From: Allobosea sp. UNC402CLCol | GTDB taxonomy: Bacteria; Pseudomonadota; Alphaproteobacteria; Rhizobiales; Beijerinckiaceae | NCBI RefSeq assembly: GCF_000745475.1 | Contig: NZ_JQJJ01000009.1 | Coordinates: forward strand, 930,001-994,000 | Reading direction: 5' to 3' | DNA: 64,000 nucleotides | Part shown: positions 9,273 to 17,741 of the stretch, in pieces | Layout: every line of letters starts with the position of its first letter | Position numbering within the stretch: position 1 is the stretch's first letter | Position numbers and translations under genes: made by a program | Notes under the pieces: model-generated | Database searches by the model: none | Seen by the model: the letters and a program-made list of their open reading frames with translations, nothing else | What the model was told of the DNA's origin: nothing

Positions 9273-9318
9273 CTTGGCCGATGCCGTTCACTGTTCGCCG
9301 CCGCGCTGAAGCATCGCC

Positions 9319-11142
9319 ATGACCTCCTGGTTCGACCACACGATCAACGGCCTGATCATCGGCAATATCTACGGGCTGCTGGCCGTGGGTCTTGCTCTGA
9401 TCTTCGGTGTCAGCCGGCTGATCAACTTCGCGCATGGCTCGGTCTATGTCGTCGGCGCCTATGTCGGCTGGGTCGCTGTCTCGGTGCTGCAGACGCCCTT
9501 TCCGTTGACGCTGGCGATCGTGGTGATCGTCACCGCCGCGCTCGGCGTGGTGATCGAGCGCTTCGGGATCCGCCCGCTGGCGGGTGCGCCGCGGATCGCA
9601 CCGCTGCTGGCGACGATCGGGCTGAGCTTCGTGCTCGACCAGACGGTCCAGATCCTGTTCAGCCCCGATCCGCGTGCGGTCCCGATGCAGGTGCCGAACT
9701 GGCGCATCGCGATCGGCGGCGGCTCGATCGGCGTGCTCGACCTGTTGATCGCCGGCATCGGCATCAGCGCCGCAGCGGCCCTGTTCGGCTTCCTGAAGCT
9801 GTCGAAATGGGGCTGGGCCGTGCGGGCGACGGCGCTGGACCGGGACGCCGCTCGGGCGATGGGCGTCGATGTCGACCGGGTCAACAGCATCGTCTTTGCC
9901 ATCGCCTCGGCTCTGGGCGGCGTCGGCGGCGTGTTGGTCGGCATGTATTACAACGTCATCACCCCGACGATGGGCTTCGAGGCGACGCTGAAGGGCATCG
10001 TCGCCGAGGTCGTGGGCGGCGTCGGCAATGTGCCGGGCGCGATCGTCGGCTCGCTGCTGCTCGGGCTGGTGGAGAGCTACGGTGTGGCGCTGCTCGGCAC
10101 CAGCTATCGCAATCTTTTCGCCTTCGTCCTGTTGATCGCGATCCTCGTCATCCGGCCGAACGGCCTCTTCGCCAGCCGGCGTCAGCTCCCGCCCGAGCCG
10201 ATGACCGGCACCTTCGTCGCGCCGAGCAAGCCGGTCAGGCTCCCGCCGCTGCTGATCGCGGCGCTGGCCGCGCTGGCGATCGCGCTGCCGCTGATCGTCG
10301 ACAACGGCTATCTCATCCAGACGCTGACCAATGCCTGGCTCTATGCGCTGCTGGGCCTGAGCATCACGCTGGTGGCCGGCACAAGCGGGCAGGTCTCGCT
10401 CGGCCATGCCGCCTTGCTCGCGATCGGCGGCTACACCTCGGCGCTGCTCGCCTCCAATCTCGGCTGGCCGGTCTGGCTGACGCTGCTGATCGGCGGTTTC
10501 GCGGCCGCCGGCATCGGCACGCTCCTCGTCTCGCCGGCCTTCCGCCTGCGCGGGCACTACGTCTCGATTGCCACGCTCGGCATCGGCGAGATCGTGGCGC
10601 TGGTCATCCTGAACTGGGAGAGCGTCACGCGCGGACCCATCGGCGTTGCCGGCATCCCGCCGCTCTCGCTCTTCGGCCGCGACCTCTACGACACCAACGC
10701 GATCTACTGGTTCGCCTTCGCCCTGATGGCGGGGCTCGCGCTGCTGCAGCTGCGCCTGCTCCGCTCGCATCTCGGCCGGACGCTCAGGGCCGTGCGCGAC
10801 GACGATGTCGCGGCGCGCTCCTTCGGCATCGGGCTCGAACGCTACAAGGGCCTCGCTTTCGCCTTCGGCGGCTTCTTCGCCGGGATCAGCGGCGCCTTCA
10901 CCGCGCATATGTATTCCTACATCAACCACGAGACCTTCAACACGCAGATCTCCGTGCTGGCACTGACCATCGCGATCCTCGGCGGCATGGGCAATGTCGG
11001 TGGCGCGATCCTCGGCTCGCTCGCCCTGATCGGCCTGCCCGAGATCTTCCGTGTCGCGGCCGAGTACCGCATCCTGTTCTACGGCATCGCGCTGCTGCTG
11101 CTGGTGCGCTTCCGGCCGCAGGGCCTGCTCGGAACCGTCTGA
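9319..11142 (+). CDS. Fused LivH-LivM-type ABC transporter permease
   Basis: A 607-residue protein in which the two permeases of a branched-chain amino-acid-type importer are joined. The LivH half (about 1-290) begins INGLIIGNIYGLLAVGLALI and has the GVDVDRVNSIVFAIASALGG loop. The LivM half (about 300-607) has GLSITLVAGTSGQVSLGHAA, then LRAVRDDDVAARSFGI and LGGMGNVGGAILGS. Most systems use two separate genes. The fusion is intact, with no frameshift visible. It ends 4 bp before livG and forms the membrane channel. Confidence 0.95.
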   Translation: MTSWFDHTINGLIIGNIYGLLAVGLALIFGVSRLINFAHGSVYVVGAYVGWVAVSVLQTPFPLTLAIVVIVTAALGVVIERFGIRPLAGAPRIAPLLATIGLSFVLDQTVQILFSPDPRAVPMQVPNWRIAIGGGSIGVLDLLIAGIGISAAAALFGFLKLSKWGWAVRATALDRDAARAMGVDVDRVNSIVFAIASALGGVGGVLVGMYYNVITPTMGFEATLKGIVAEVVGGVGNVPGAIVGSLLLGLVESYGVALLGTSYRNLFAFVLLIAILVIRPNGLFASRRQLPPEPMTGTFVAPSKPVRLPPLLIAALAALAIALPLIVDNGYLIQTLTNAWLYALLGLSITLVAGTSGQVSLGHAALLAIGGYTSALLASNLGWPVWLTLLIGGFAAAGIGTLLVSPAFRLRGHYVSIATLGIGEIVALVILNWESVTRGPIGVAGIPPLSLFGRDLYDTNAIYWFAFALMAGLALLQLRLLRSHLGRTLRAVRDDDVAARSFGIGLERYKGLAFAFGGFFAGISGAFTAHMYSYINHETFNTQISVLALTIAILGGMGNVGGAILGSLALIGLPEIFRVAAEYRILFYGIALLLLVRFRPQGLLGTV

Positions 11143-11146
11143 GGAA

Positions 11147-12058
11147 ATGCCGGTGACCGCTCATTTTCCTGTTTCGAGCCTGCCCGCCGCAAAACCTCTT
11201 CTGGAGGTAAGCGGGCTGACGCGCCGCTTCGGTGGCCTCACCGCCGTCGCCGGACTCGACCTTAAAGTGGCGGAAGGCGAGTTCGTCAGCGTCATCGGGC
11301 CGAACGGCGCGGGCAAGACGACCGCGTTCAACCTGATCAGCGGCCTCGACAAGCCGGACGAGGGAACGGTCCGGTTCGACGGTGCGGACGTTGCCGGCCG
11401 GCCGCCCGAAGCCATCGCACGGGCCGGGCTGTTGCGCACCTTCCAGCACGGCCGGGTCTTCGCCAATCTCAGCGTCGCCGACAACGTTCTCGTCGGAGCC
11501 CATCGGCGGCTGAAGGCCGTGCGTCCGGACTGGCCGGTCGTCGGCCCGCTGGCCGAACTGGCGCTGGCGCTGGTCCGGCCCGCCTCGGTCAGGCGCGAGG
11601 AAGAGGCACTGCGCGAGGAGGTCCGCGAGATCCTGGCGATCTTCGGTGACAGGCTTTTGCCGCGCATCGACCAGCCGGCCTACAGCCTGTCCTACGCCAA
11701 CCGCCGCCGCGTCGAGATTGCGCGGGCCTTGGCGGCGCGCCCGAAGCTCCTGCTGCTCGACGAGCCGACGGCGGGGATGAACCAGACCGAGACGGCCGAG
11801 ATGCTGGAGATCCTGGCTGGGCTGAAGGGGCGCGGCCAGACGATTCTGCTGATCGAGCACAAGCTGGACATGGTGATGCGGCTGTCCGACCGCGTCGTGG
11901 TGCTGGACGACGGCAAGACCATCGCCGAGGGCCTGCCGCAGGCGGTGCGGAACGATCCGGTGGTGATCGAGGCCTATCTCGGCCATGGCGGCGTCGGGGC
12001 GGCCTCACCGGCCGGTTCGCCGGCGTCGGCGGTCGAACGCGCCACTGTCCAGGCCTGA
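11147..12058 (+). CDS. ABC transporter ATP-binding protein, LivG type
   Basis: A 303-residue ATPase. Walker A is GPNGAGKTT, the signature is LSYANRRRVEIARAL (the LivG form is usually LSYGQQRRLEIARAL), and Walker B is LLLLDEPTAGMN. The family-specific H-loop region IEHKLDMVMRLSDR is present. The C terminus has a short Ala/Pro-rich extension. The ATG at 11147 is very close to GAGG; a GTG at 11153 has better spacing, so the start is uncertain by two codons. It follows the fused permease directly. Confidence 0.95.
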   Translation: MPVTAHFPVSSLPAAKPLLEVSGLTRRFGGLTAVAGLDLKVAEGEFVSVIGPNGAGKTTAFNLISGLDKPDEGTVRFDGADVAGRPPEAIARAGLLRTFQHGRVFANLSVADNVLVGAHRRLKAVRPDWPVVGPLAELALALVRPASVRREEEALREEVREILAIFGDRLLPRIDQPAYSLSYANRRRVEIARALAARPKLLLLDEPTAGMNQTETAEMLEILAGLKGRGQTILLIEHKLDMVMRLSDRVVVLDDGKTIAEGLPQAVRNDPVVIEAYLGHGGVGAASPAGSPASAVERATVQA

Positions 12059-12067
12059 GGTGCTGCG

Positions 12068-12802
12068 ATGAGCGACGAAACCCCGATCCTCGAACTCAAG
12101 GCCATCGACACCTATTACGGTCCGGTGCAAGCCCATTTCGGCCTCTCGCTGCATGTCGCGAAGGGCGAGGCGGTCTGCCTGCTCGGCGGCAATGCCAGCG
12201 GCAAGTCGACGACGATGAAGATCATCCTCGGGCTGGTGAAGCCGGCCGCCGGCGACGTGCTCGTCGACGGGATCTCGACGCTGAAGCTCAAGACTCCGGA
12301 GATCGTGCGGCTTGGCGTCGGCACCGTGCCGGAGGCGCGCCGCCTCTTTGGGGCGATGAGCGTGCGCGAGAACCTGCTCATGGGCGCCTTCGTGCGCGAC
12401 GACAAGGCCGGCATCGCCGCCGATCTCGACCGCGTGCTCGGGCTGTTCCCGCGCGTCGCCCAGCGGCTCGACCAGCAGGCCGGAACCCTGTCTGGTGGCG
12501 AGCAGCAGATGGTGGCGATGGCGCGGGCGCTGATGAGCAGGCCGCGCGTGATCATCATGGACGAGCCGACCATGGGGCTCTCGCCGCTCTGGGTCGAGCG
12601 CGTGCTGGAGCTGATCCGCGACATCAACAGGCAAGGCGTTGCCGTCTTCATGGTCGAGCAGAATGCCAGCTTGGCGCTGCAGATTGCCCATCGCGGCTAT
12701 GTCCTGCAGACCGGCCGCATCGTTCTCGAAGGCAAGGCCGCCGATCTTCTGACCGATACCCGGATCAGGGATGCCTATCTCGGCGGCGCGGAGGCGGCAT
12801 GA
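12068..12802 (+). CDS. ABC transporter ATP-binding protein, LivF type
   Basis: A 244-residue ATPase, the second of the pair that drives the importer. Walker A is GGNASGKST, where the family usually has GRNGAGKTT. The signature is LSGGEQQMVAMARAL, Walker B is VIIMDEPTMGLSP, and the H-loop is in VEQNASLALQIAH. GAGG lies 7 bases before the ATG. Its stop overlaps the next start by 4 bp (ATGA), which supports translational coupling. Confidence 0.95.
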   Translation: MSDETPILELKAIDTYYGPVQAHFGLSLHVAKGEAVCLLGGNASGKSTTMKIILGLVKPAAGDVLVDGISTLKLKTPEIVRLGVGTVPEARRLFGAMSVRENLLMGAFVRDDKAGIAADLDRVLGLFPRVAQRLDQQAGTLSGGEQQMVAMARALMSRPRVIIMDEPTMGLSPLWVERVLELIRDINRQGVAVFMVEQNASLALQIAHRGYVLQTGRIVLEGKAADLLTDTRIRDAYLGGAEAA

Positions 12803-13575
12803 GCTTGAACGACACGACCCGGCAGACCCTGAGGGTCGACCATGCGGTGATCGTCACCGACGATCTCGACCGTTCCATCGCCGCGTGGCGGGAGCGCGGC
12901 TTCACCGTCGAGCCGGGCGGCACCCATCCGCGCGGCAGCGTCAACGCCCTGATCTCCTTCGCCGACGGCGCCTATATCGAGATTATCGCCTTCCCGCTCC
13001 CGCAGGAGGACTTCTTCTGGTGGCGCGTGCTGCAGAAGGACGGGGAGGGGCCGATCGATCTCGCCCTGCTGCCGGAGGATCTCGACGCCGTGCTGGATCG
13101 GGCCGCCGAGGCTGAGCTCGGCTACGGGGCGCCGCAGGATGGCGGCCGCAAGCGCCCCGATGGCGAAACGCTGGTCTGGCGCACGGCGCGGCCGGCCGGG
13201 ACCGACCTGCCGTTCTTCTGCTCGGATGTCACGCCGCGTGCGCTGAGAGTGCCGGCAGCGCCGCGTCACGCCAATGGCGCGACCGGCCTTGCCACGATCA
13301 GCCTGGCCGTGAACGATCTCGATCGGTCTTCGCGGCGCTGGTCGGCCCTGATCGGCCAGCCGGCCCAGCCCATCGGCCTGCGACCGGGCTTGGAGGCGGT
13401 GGCCACGAGCCTCGAGCTCGGCGGGACACGGCTGATCCTGCTGGCGCCGGAGCGTGCCGGCAGCGGCGTCGTGGCGAGCCATCTCGTGCGACGGGGCGAA
13501 GGTCTGTTCGGCCTCTCCTTCGCCGGCACCGATCCAGCCATTTCCTACAGCAAGGCTTCGGCCGGTATCTCTTGA
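12799..13575 (+). CDS. Glyoxalase-like (VOC superfamily) protein
   Basis: A 258-residue protein that opens with LRVDHAVIVTDDLDRSIAAW, the start of a vicinal-oxygen-chelate fold. A second module of the same kind starts near GLATISLAVNDLDRSSRRW, so two beta-alpha-beta-beta-beta units are likely. The first half resembles the Glyoxalase_3 family of unknown function. Metal ligands cannot be assigned safely; His in RVDHAVIV is one candidate. It overlaps livF by 4 bp, which ties it to the transport operon. The reaction is unknown. Confidence 0.8.
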   Translation: MSLNDTTRQTLRVDHAVIVTDDLDRSIAAWRERGFTVEPGGTHPRGSVNALISFADGAYIEIIAFPLPQEDFFWWRVLQKDGEGPIDLALLPEDLDAVLDRAAEAELGYGAPQDGGRKRPDGETLVWRTARPAGTDLPFFCSDVTPRALRVPAAPRHANGATGLATISLAVNDLDRSSRRWSALIGQPAQPIGLRPGLEAVATSLELGGTRLILLAPERAGSGVVASHLVRRGEGLFGLSFAGTDPAISYSKASAGIS

Positions 13576-13586
13576 AAGGTTTCGCC

Positions 13587-14633
13587 ATGGCCGGCAAACG
13601 CATCGGCTTCTTCACCCGTCTGCTCGATGACGCGCCTGCCGGCGAGCGCTATCGTCTTGCGGCCGAGCAGATCGTCCATGCCGAGCGCCATGGCTTCGAC
13701 AGCGCCTGGGTCGCTCAGCATCACTTCCATCGGGACGAGGGCGGCCTGCCGTCGCCGCTGCCCTTCCTGGCCTTCGTCGCGGCCCGCACCAGCCGCATCC
13801 GCCTCGGCACCGGCATCATCATCCTGCCGATGGAGGACCCCGTGCGCATCGCGGAGGACACCGTCACGGTCGACCTTCTGTCGGGCGGGCGCCTCGAGGT
13901 CGGGCTCGGTACTGGCACGACGCCCGAGACCTTCCTCGCCTTCGGCATCGAAAAGGGCGAGCGCGCCGACGTCTTCGCGCGCAAGCTCGACATGCTGCAC
14001 CGCGCCTGGAGCGGGGCAGAACTCGGCCATCCGCAGAACCGGCTCTATCCGGCTGCCGACAACCTGCAGGAGCGCACCTGGCACGCCACCTTCTCGGTTG
14101 CCGGCGCCGAGCGGATCGGCAAGGCCGGCGCGGGGCTGATGCTCTCGCGCACGCAACCGCGCAGCCCGGAGCGGCCCGACGCAACGCTGCCCGAGATCCA
14201 GAATCCGATCGTCGACGCCTATCTCGCCAATCTCCCGGCAGGCATCGCACCTCGGATCATGGCCTCGCGCTCGCTTTTCGTCGCCGACAGCCGCACCGAG
14301 GCGCTGAAACAGGCGGAACGCGGCCTGAACGCCGTATTCGAGCGCTTCGTTGCCAGCGGCCACCGACTCGCCGATCGCAGCCTCGCCGGCCTCATTCGCT
14401 CGCTCGACACCCATGTCGGAGCGCCGGATGACGTGATCGCGTCGCTGCAGGCCGATACGGTGCTGCCCCGCGCCACCGACGTGGTCTTCCAGGTCCATTC
14501 CGTCGATCCGCCGCACCCGCTCGTGCTGCGCTCCATCGAGCTCACGGCCGAAGCGGTCGCCCCCGCGCTGGGCTGGAAAGAAGCCCCCTCGCAGCAGCCC
14601 GTCCGGCTGCGCCCGCTCACTGCGACCGCATGA
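13587..14633 (+). CDS. Luciferase-like flavin-dependent monooxygenase
   Basis: A 348-residue member of the bacterial-luciferase/LLM class, which uses reduced FMN and oxygen. Family marks are HGFDSAWVAQHHFHRDEGG, RIRLGTGIIILPMEDPVRIAED and LLSGGRLEVGLGTG. The ATG at 13587 is chosen over the TTG at 13572 because AAAGG stands 7 bases before it. From memory it resembles the putative FMN-dependent luciferase-like monooxygenases that cluster with the Avi_7169/Avi_7170 proteins encoded next door. A flavin reductase gene is not in this operon; the nearest is at 26939. Confidence 0.9.
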   Translation: MAGKRIGFFTRLLDDAPAGERYRLAAEQIVHAERHGFDSAWVAQHHFHRDEGGLPSPLPFLAFVAARTSRIRLGTGIIILPMEDPVRIAEDTVTVDLLSGGRLEVGLGTGTTPETFLAFGIEKGERADVFARKLDMLHRAWSGAELGHPQNRLYPAADNLQERTWHATFSVAGAERIGKAGAGLMLSRTQPRSPERPDATLPEIQNPIVDAYLANLPAGIAPRIMASRSLFVADSRTEALKQAERGLNAVFERFVASGHRLADRSLAGLIRSLDTHVGAPDDVIASLQADTVLPRATDVVFQVHSVDPPHPLVLRSIELTAEAVAPALGWKEAPSQQPVRLRPLTATA

Positions 14634-14643
14634 GGCTTTGACC

Positions 14644-15255
14644 ATGACCGATCACGCTACCGCTGCTGCGGACATCCTCGACACGCTCGCCAAGGTCTCC
14701 GGCGGCACGCATCTCGACGCGCTTCGCCGGGAGCGGCCGCAGACGCGCGACAATGTGCAGGCGAGCTATGCGGCCTTGTTCGAGGCCGGCGACAGGACGA
14801 GCGTCACCCTCGACGAGCGACTGGCGGTGGCCGCCTTCGTCGCGCTTCTGCACGAGGATGGGCCGTCATCCGACCATTACCTCGGGCTGCTGCGGGCGCA
14901 GCTAGCTGGGGAAGCTCTGGCGAATGCGGCGCAGGCGATCGCCGAGCGGGCGCGCACCACCGGCCCCTATGGCGCCTATCCGGCCGGACCTCTCTCGATC
15001 GAAGATCTTGCAGGGCCGGAGCTTGCGCTCGAACCCGCCGAGCGGGACGCGCTGGGCGAACGTCTCGCGGCCGCGCTCCTCCATACGCACCGGCTCGTTT
15101 TCCATCCGCGCGATGCCCAGGCTCAGCATTTGGCCGCGCTGCAGCAGGTCGGCTGGAGCACGGCCGCGATCGTCACCCTTTCGCAGATCATCGCTTATCT
15201 CGCCTTCCAGATCCGCGCGGCCCACGGCCTGCGCGTTCTGGGCGCGGCCGCCTGA
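14644..15255 (+). CDS. CMD-domain protein (Avi_7170-like), lacking the CxxC pair
   Basis: A 203-residue, helix-rich protein. The middle (LAVAAFVALLHEDGP) and C-terminal part (TAAIVTLSQIIAYLAFQIR) resemble the carboxymuconolactone decarboxylase/AhpD fold. The redox CxxC pair of active AhpD proteins is absent; there is no cysteine at all. The order monooxygenase, CMD protein, peroxidase-related protein matches, as I recall it, the conserved Avi_7169-Avi_7170 neighbourhood. The ATG at 14644 has GAGG 8 bases upstream and is preferred over the TTG at 14638. A scaffold or accessory role is inferred. Confidence 0.8.
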   Translation: MTDHATAAADILDTLAKVSGGTHLDALRRERPQTRDNVQASYAALFEAGDRTSVTLDERLAVAAFVALLHEDGPSSDHYLGLLRAQLAGEALANAAQAIAERARTTGPYGAYPAGPLSIEDLAGPELALEPAERDALGERLAAALLHTHRLVFHPRDAQAQHLAALQQVGWSTAAIVTLSQIIAYLAFQIRAAHGLRVLGAAA

Positions 15256-15271
15256 ACCGAGGAGCATCCCG

Positions 15272-15874
15272 ATGAGCACCGCCGTTCTCGATCACCCCGC
15301 GACGGGCGCGCCCACCCGCTTCACGCAGGCTGAACTGGACTGGACGGCCTGGGTCGATCCGGTCCCGGAAGAGGCGCTGACCGAGCGCCAGAAGCAGGGC
15401 CTGGTCGACATCGCCCGCGCCAAGAGCCCGTATTTCCGGCTGCTGGCGCATGATCCGGATATCCTCAAGGCGCGGACGCTGGCCGACAAGGACATCTTCT
15501 ACAACACCAAGGCTGGCCTGCCGCGGGCCGAGCGCGAGCTTGCCGCCGCCGCCGTCTCGCGCAGCAATGGTTGCATCTATTGCGCTTCGGTCCATGCCCG
15601 CTTCGCGAGCACCTTCTCGAAGCGCCGCGAGGACGTTCAGCGCCTGCTGGACGATGGTGTCCAGGCCGATCTCGATCCGCTCTGGAACGCCGTCGTCGAG
15701 GCCTCGGTCGCGCTGACCGCGACGCCGGTCGCTTTCGGTCCCGAGCATGTCCGCAAGCTACGCAGCCTCGGCCTCGACGATCTCGCCATCGCCGACCTGA
15801 TCCACGCCGCTTCCTTCTTCAACTGGGCGAACCGGCTGATGCTGACCCTGGGTGAGCCACAGACGCGCGACTGA
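15272..15874 (+). CDS. AhpD-fold peroxidase-related protein (Avi_7169-like)
   Basis: A 200-residue alkylhydroperoxidase-domain protein. The redox centre is intact: Cys101 and Cys104 in SNGCIYCASVHARF, with His108 following, as in AhpD. The rest fits the uncharacterised peroxidase-related group (LPRAERELAAAAVSRSNG, then the C-terminal HAASFFNWANRLML). A GAGGAG precedes the ATG at 15272; the frame is open well upstream, but that part is out of phase with any real gene. It is the last gene of the Liv-type operon and may detoxify peroxide made by the monooxygenase; this is inferred. Confidence 0.88.
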   Translation: MSTAVLDHPATGAPTRFTQAELDWTAWVDPVPEEALTERQKQGLVDIARAKSPYFRLLAHDPDILKARTLADKDIFYNTKAGLPRAERELAAAAVSRSNGCIYCASVHARFASTFSKRREDVQRLLDDGVQADLDPLWNAVVEASVALTATPVAFGPEHVRKLRSLGLDDLAIADLIHAASFFNWANRLMLTLGEPQTRD

Positions 15875-15972
15875 GCCGGTGCATGATGCAGGCTCCTCGG
15901 ATGGCTTGAGCGCGTGCGGAACGGTGGCGGCTCCGTCGAAAAGGACACAGGCCATCCGGAACGAGAAAACCA

Positions 15973-16842
15973 TCAGCGCGCCATGCCCCAGCGCCTGATG
16001 GTGACGCGCTCGATCGCGGCGAAGATCAGGTTCTCGACGACGAGCCCGATCAGGATGACCAGCAGCAGGCCGGCGAAGACCTTGTCGGTGTAGAGCTCGT
16101 TGCGGTTCTGGAAGATGTACCAGCCCAGACCGCCGCGGCCGGAGGAGGCACCGAAGACGAGCTCCGCGGCGATCAGGGTGCGCCAGGCGAAGGCCCAACC
16201 GATCTTGAGGCCCGACAGGATCGCCGGCAGCGCGGCGGGGACGAGAATGCCGAAGACGTAGCGCAACCCGGTCAGGCCGTAGTTGCGCCCGGCCATGCGC
16301 AGCGCCTCCGATACGCCCTGGAAGCCGGCGAAGGTGTTGAGCGCGAGCGGCCACAGCACCGAATGGATCAGCACGAACACCAGGCTGCCCGCACCCAGCC
16401 CGAACCAGAGGAGCGCGAGCGGCAGCAGGGCGATCGCCGGCAGCGGGTTGAACATCGCCGTCAGGGTCGAGAGCAGGTCGCGGCCGAGCTGGGTCGAGAC
16501 CGCGAGCGTCGTCAGCACGAAGGCGAGCACGACGCCAGCCGCATAGCCCTGGGCCAGCACGATCAGAGACAGCCTCGCCCGCTCGATGAGTTCGCCACTG
16601 GCCAGCCCCTCCAAAAGGGCTCGCAGCGTGGCGGTGAAGCTCGGCAGCAGCAGATCGTTATCCTGCCAGCGCGCTGCCGCCTCCCAGAGCCCCGCCAGCA
16701 CGAGCAGGATCAGGAGCTTTCGTAGCCAGCCTTGCCGTACGAGCCGCTCGAGCAGCGGGCGTGGACGCTCGACCGCGATGGCGACGAAGGGCGGCAGCGG
16801 CCGGTCGAATTCCGGCCGGATCGGTGGAGCGGCGAGCTTCAT
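15973..16842 (-). CDS. ABC transporter permease, SsuC/TauC type
   Basis: A 289-residue inner-membrane permease of the nitrate/sulfonate/taurine group. The EAA loop is in LALNTFAGFQGVSEALRMAGRNYG and the family tail VFAGLLLVILIGLVVENLIF is present. About six membrane segments can be seen. Its start overlaps the ATPase stop by 4 bp. It is the last gene of a leftward binding protein-ATPase-permease operon and converges with the Liv-type operon. Confidence 0.93.
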   Translation of the reverse strand: MKLAAPPIRPEFDRPLPPFVAIAVERPRPLLERLVRQGWLRKLLILLVLAGLWEAAARWQDNDLLLPSFTATLRALLEGLASGELIERARLSLIVLAQGYAAGVVLAFVLTTLAVSTQLGRDLLSTLTAMFNPLPAIALLPLALLWFGLGAGSLVFVLIHSVLWPLALNTFAGFQGVSEALRMAGRNYGLTGLRYVFGILVPAALPAILSGLKIGWAFAWRTLIAAELVFGASSGRGGLGWYIFQNRNELYTDKVFAGLLLVILIGLVVENLIFAAIERVTIRRWGMAR

Positions 16843-17735
16843 GACTGAGAGGCACTGTGGGCGTCTGCGCCCGTTGTCGGCTCGCCTTCGAAGAGCCGGG
16901 CATGGAGCCGCCGGACCGCTTGCTGGAAAGACGCGCTGCCGATGCTGCCGAGATCGAATTCATGGCTGTTGAACTCGGCCCGCAGCCGGCCGGGATGGGG
17001 CGAGAGTACGGCGATGCGATTGCCGAGGATCAGCGCTTCCTCGATCGAATGCGTGACGAAGAGCAGGGTGAAGCGCGCCTCCTCCCAGAGCCCGAGCAGC
17101 TCCTCCTGCATCTTGCGCCGCGTCAGGGCGTCGAGTGCGGCGAAGGGTTCGTCCATCAGCAGGATCCGCGGCTGCATTGCGAGGGCCCGCGCGATGGCGA
17201 CCCGCTGCTTCATGCCTCCCGACAATTCGTGCGGATAGCTGCTCGCGAACTTCGCGAGGCCGACCTTCTTGACATAGTGACGCGCCCGCTCCGTCGCTTC
17301 CCGGCGCGACAGGCTGCGCGAGGCGATCAGCGGGAAGGCGACGTTCTGCAACACCGTCTTCCAGGGAGGGAGTTGATCGAACTCCTGGAAGACGACGATG
17401 CGGTCGGGGCCCGGGCCGCGGATCGGCGCGCCGGCGAGGGAAATATCGCCCTCGACGGGTGCGATGAAGCCGGCGATCGCCTTGAGCAAGGTGGACTTGC
17501 CGCAGCCGGAGGGCCCGAGCAGCACGAAGCGATCGGCCTCGTAGACATCGAAGCCGACCTGATGGGTCGCACGAACGATCCTGTCGTCGCTGCGGTATTC
17601 GAGGCTGACATCCGCGACACGGAGCAGGGGAGGCGGCAGCGGTGCGGCGAGCGTGGATGAGGCCCGCGACACGGCGTCGACGGCCGAACGCTGCGACACA
17701 GCGCGCTGCCGCTCATTCTGCGCAGCGACAATCAT
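16839..17735 (-). CDS. ABC transporter ATP-binding protein, SsuB/TauB type
   Basis: A 298-residue ATPase. Walker A is GPSGCGKSTLLKAIAGF, the signature is LSGGMKQRVAIARAL, and Walker B is ILLMDEPFAALD, all in the aliphatic sulfonate/taurine form. Q-loop region VVFQEFDQLPPWKTVLQNV is typical of the family. The first 35 or so residues are an unusual Ala/Ser-rich extension. It is coupled to the permease by a 4-bp overlap and follows the binding-protein gene by 6 bp. Confidence 0.94.
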   Translation of the reverse strand: MIVAAQNERQRAVSQRSAVDAVSRASSTLAAPLPPPLLRVADVSLEYRSDDRIVRATHQVGFDVYEADRFVLLGPSGCGKSTLLKAIAGFIAPVEGDISLAGAPIRGPGPDRIVVFQEFDQLPPWKTVLQNVAFPLIASRSLSRREATERARHYVKKVGLAKFASSYPHELSGGMKQRVAIARALAMQPRILLMDEPFAALDALTRRKMQEELLGLWEEARFTLLFVTHSIEEALILGNRIAVLSPHPGRLRAEFNSHEFDLGSIGSASFQQAVRRLHARLFEGEPTTGADAHSASQS

Positions 17736-17741
17736 CGAACG

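Noticed and set aside
15898..15960. CGGATGGC / GCCATCCG repeat between convergent operons
   Set aside because: The arms are about 45 bp apart, too far for a normal terminator loop, and there is no T-run.
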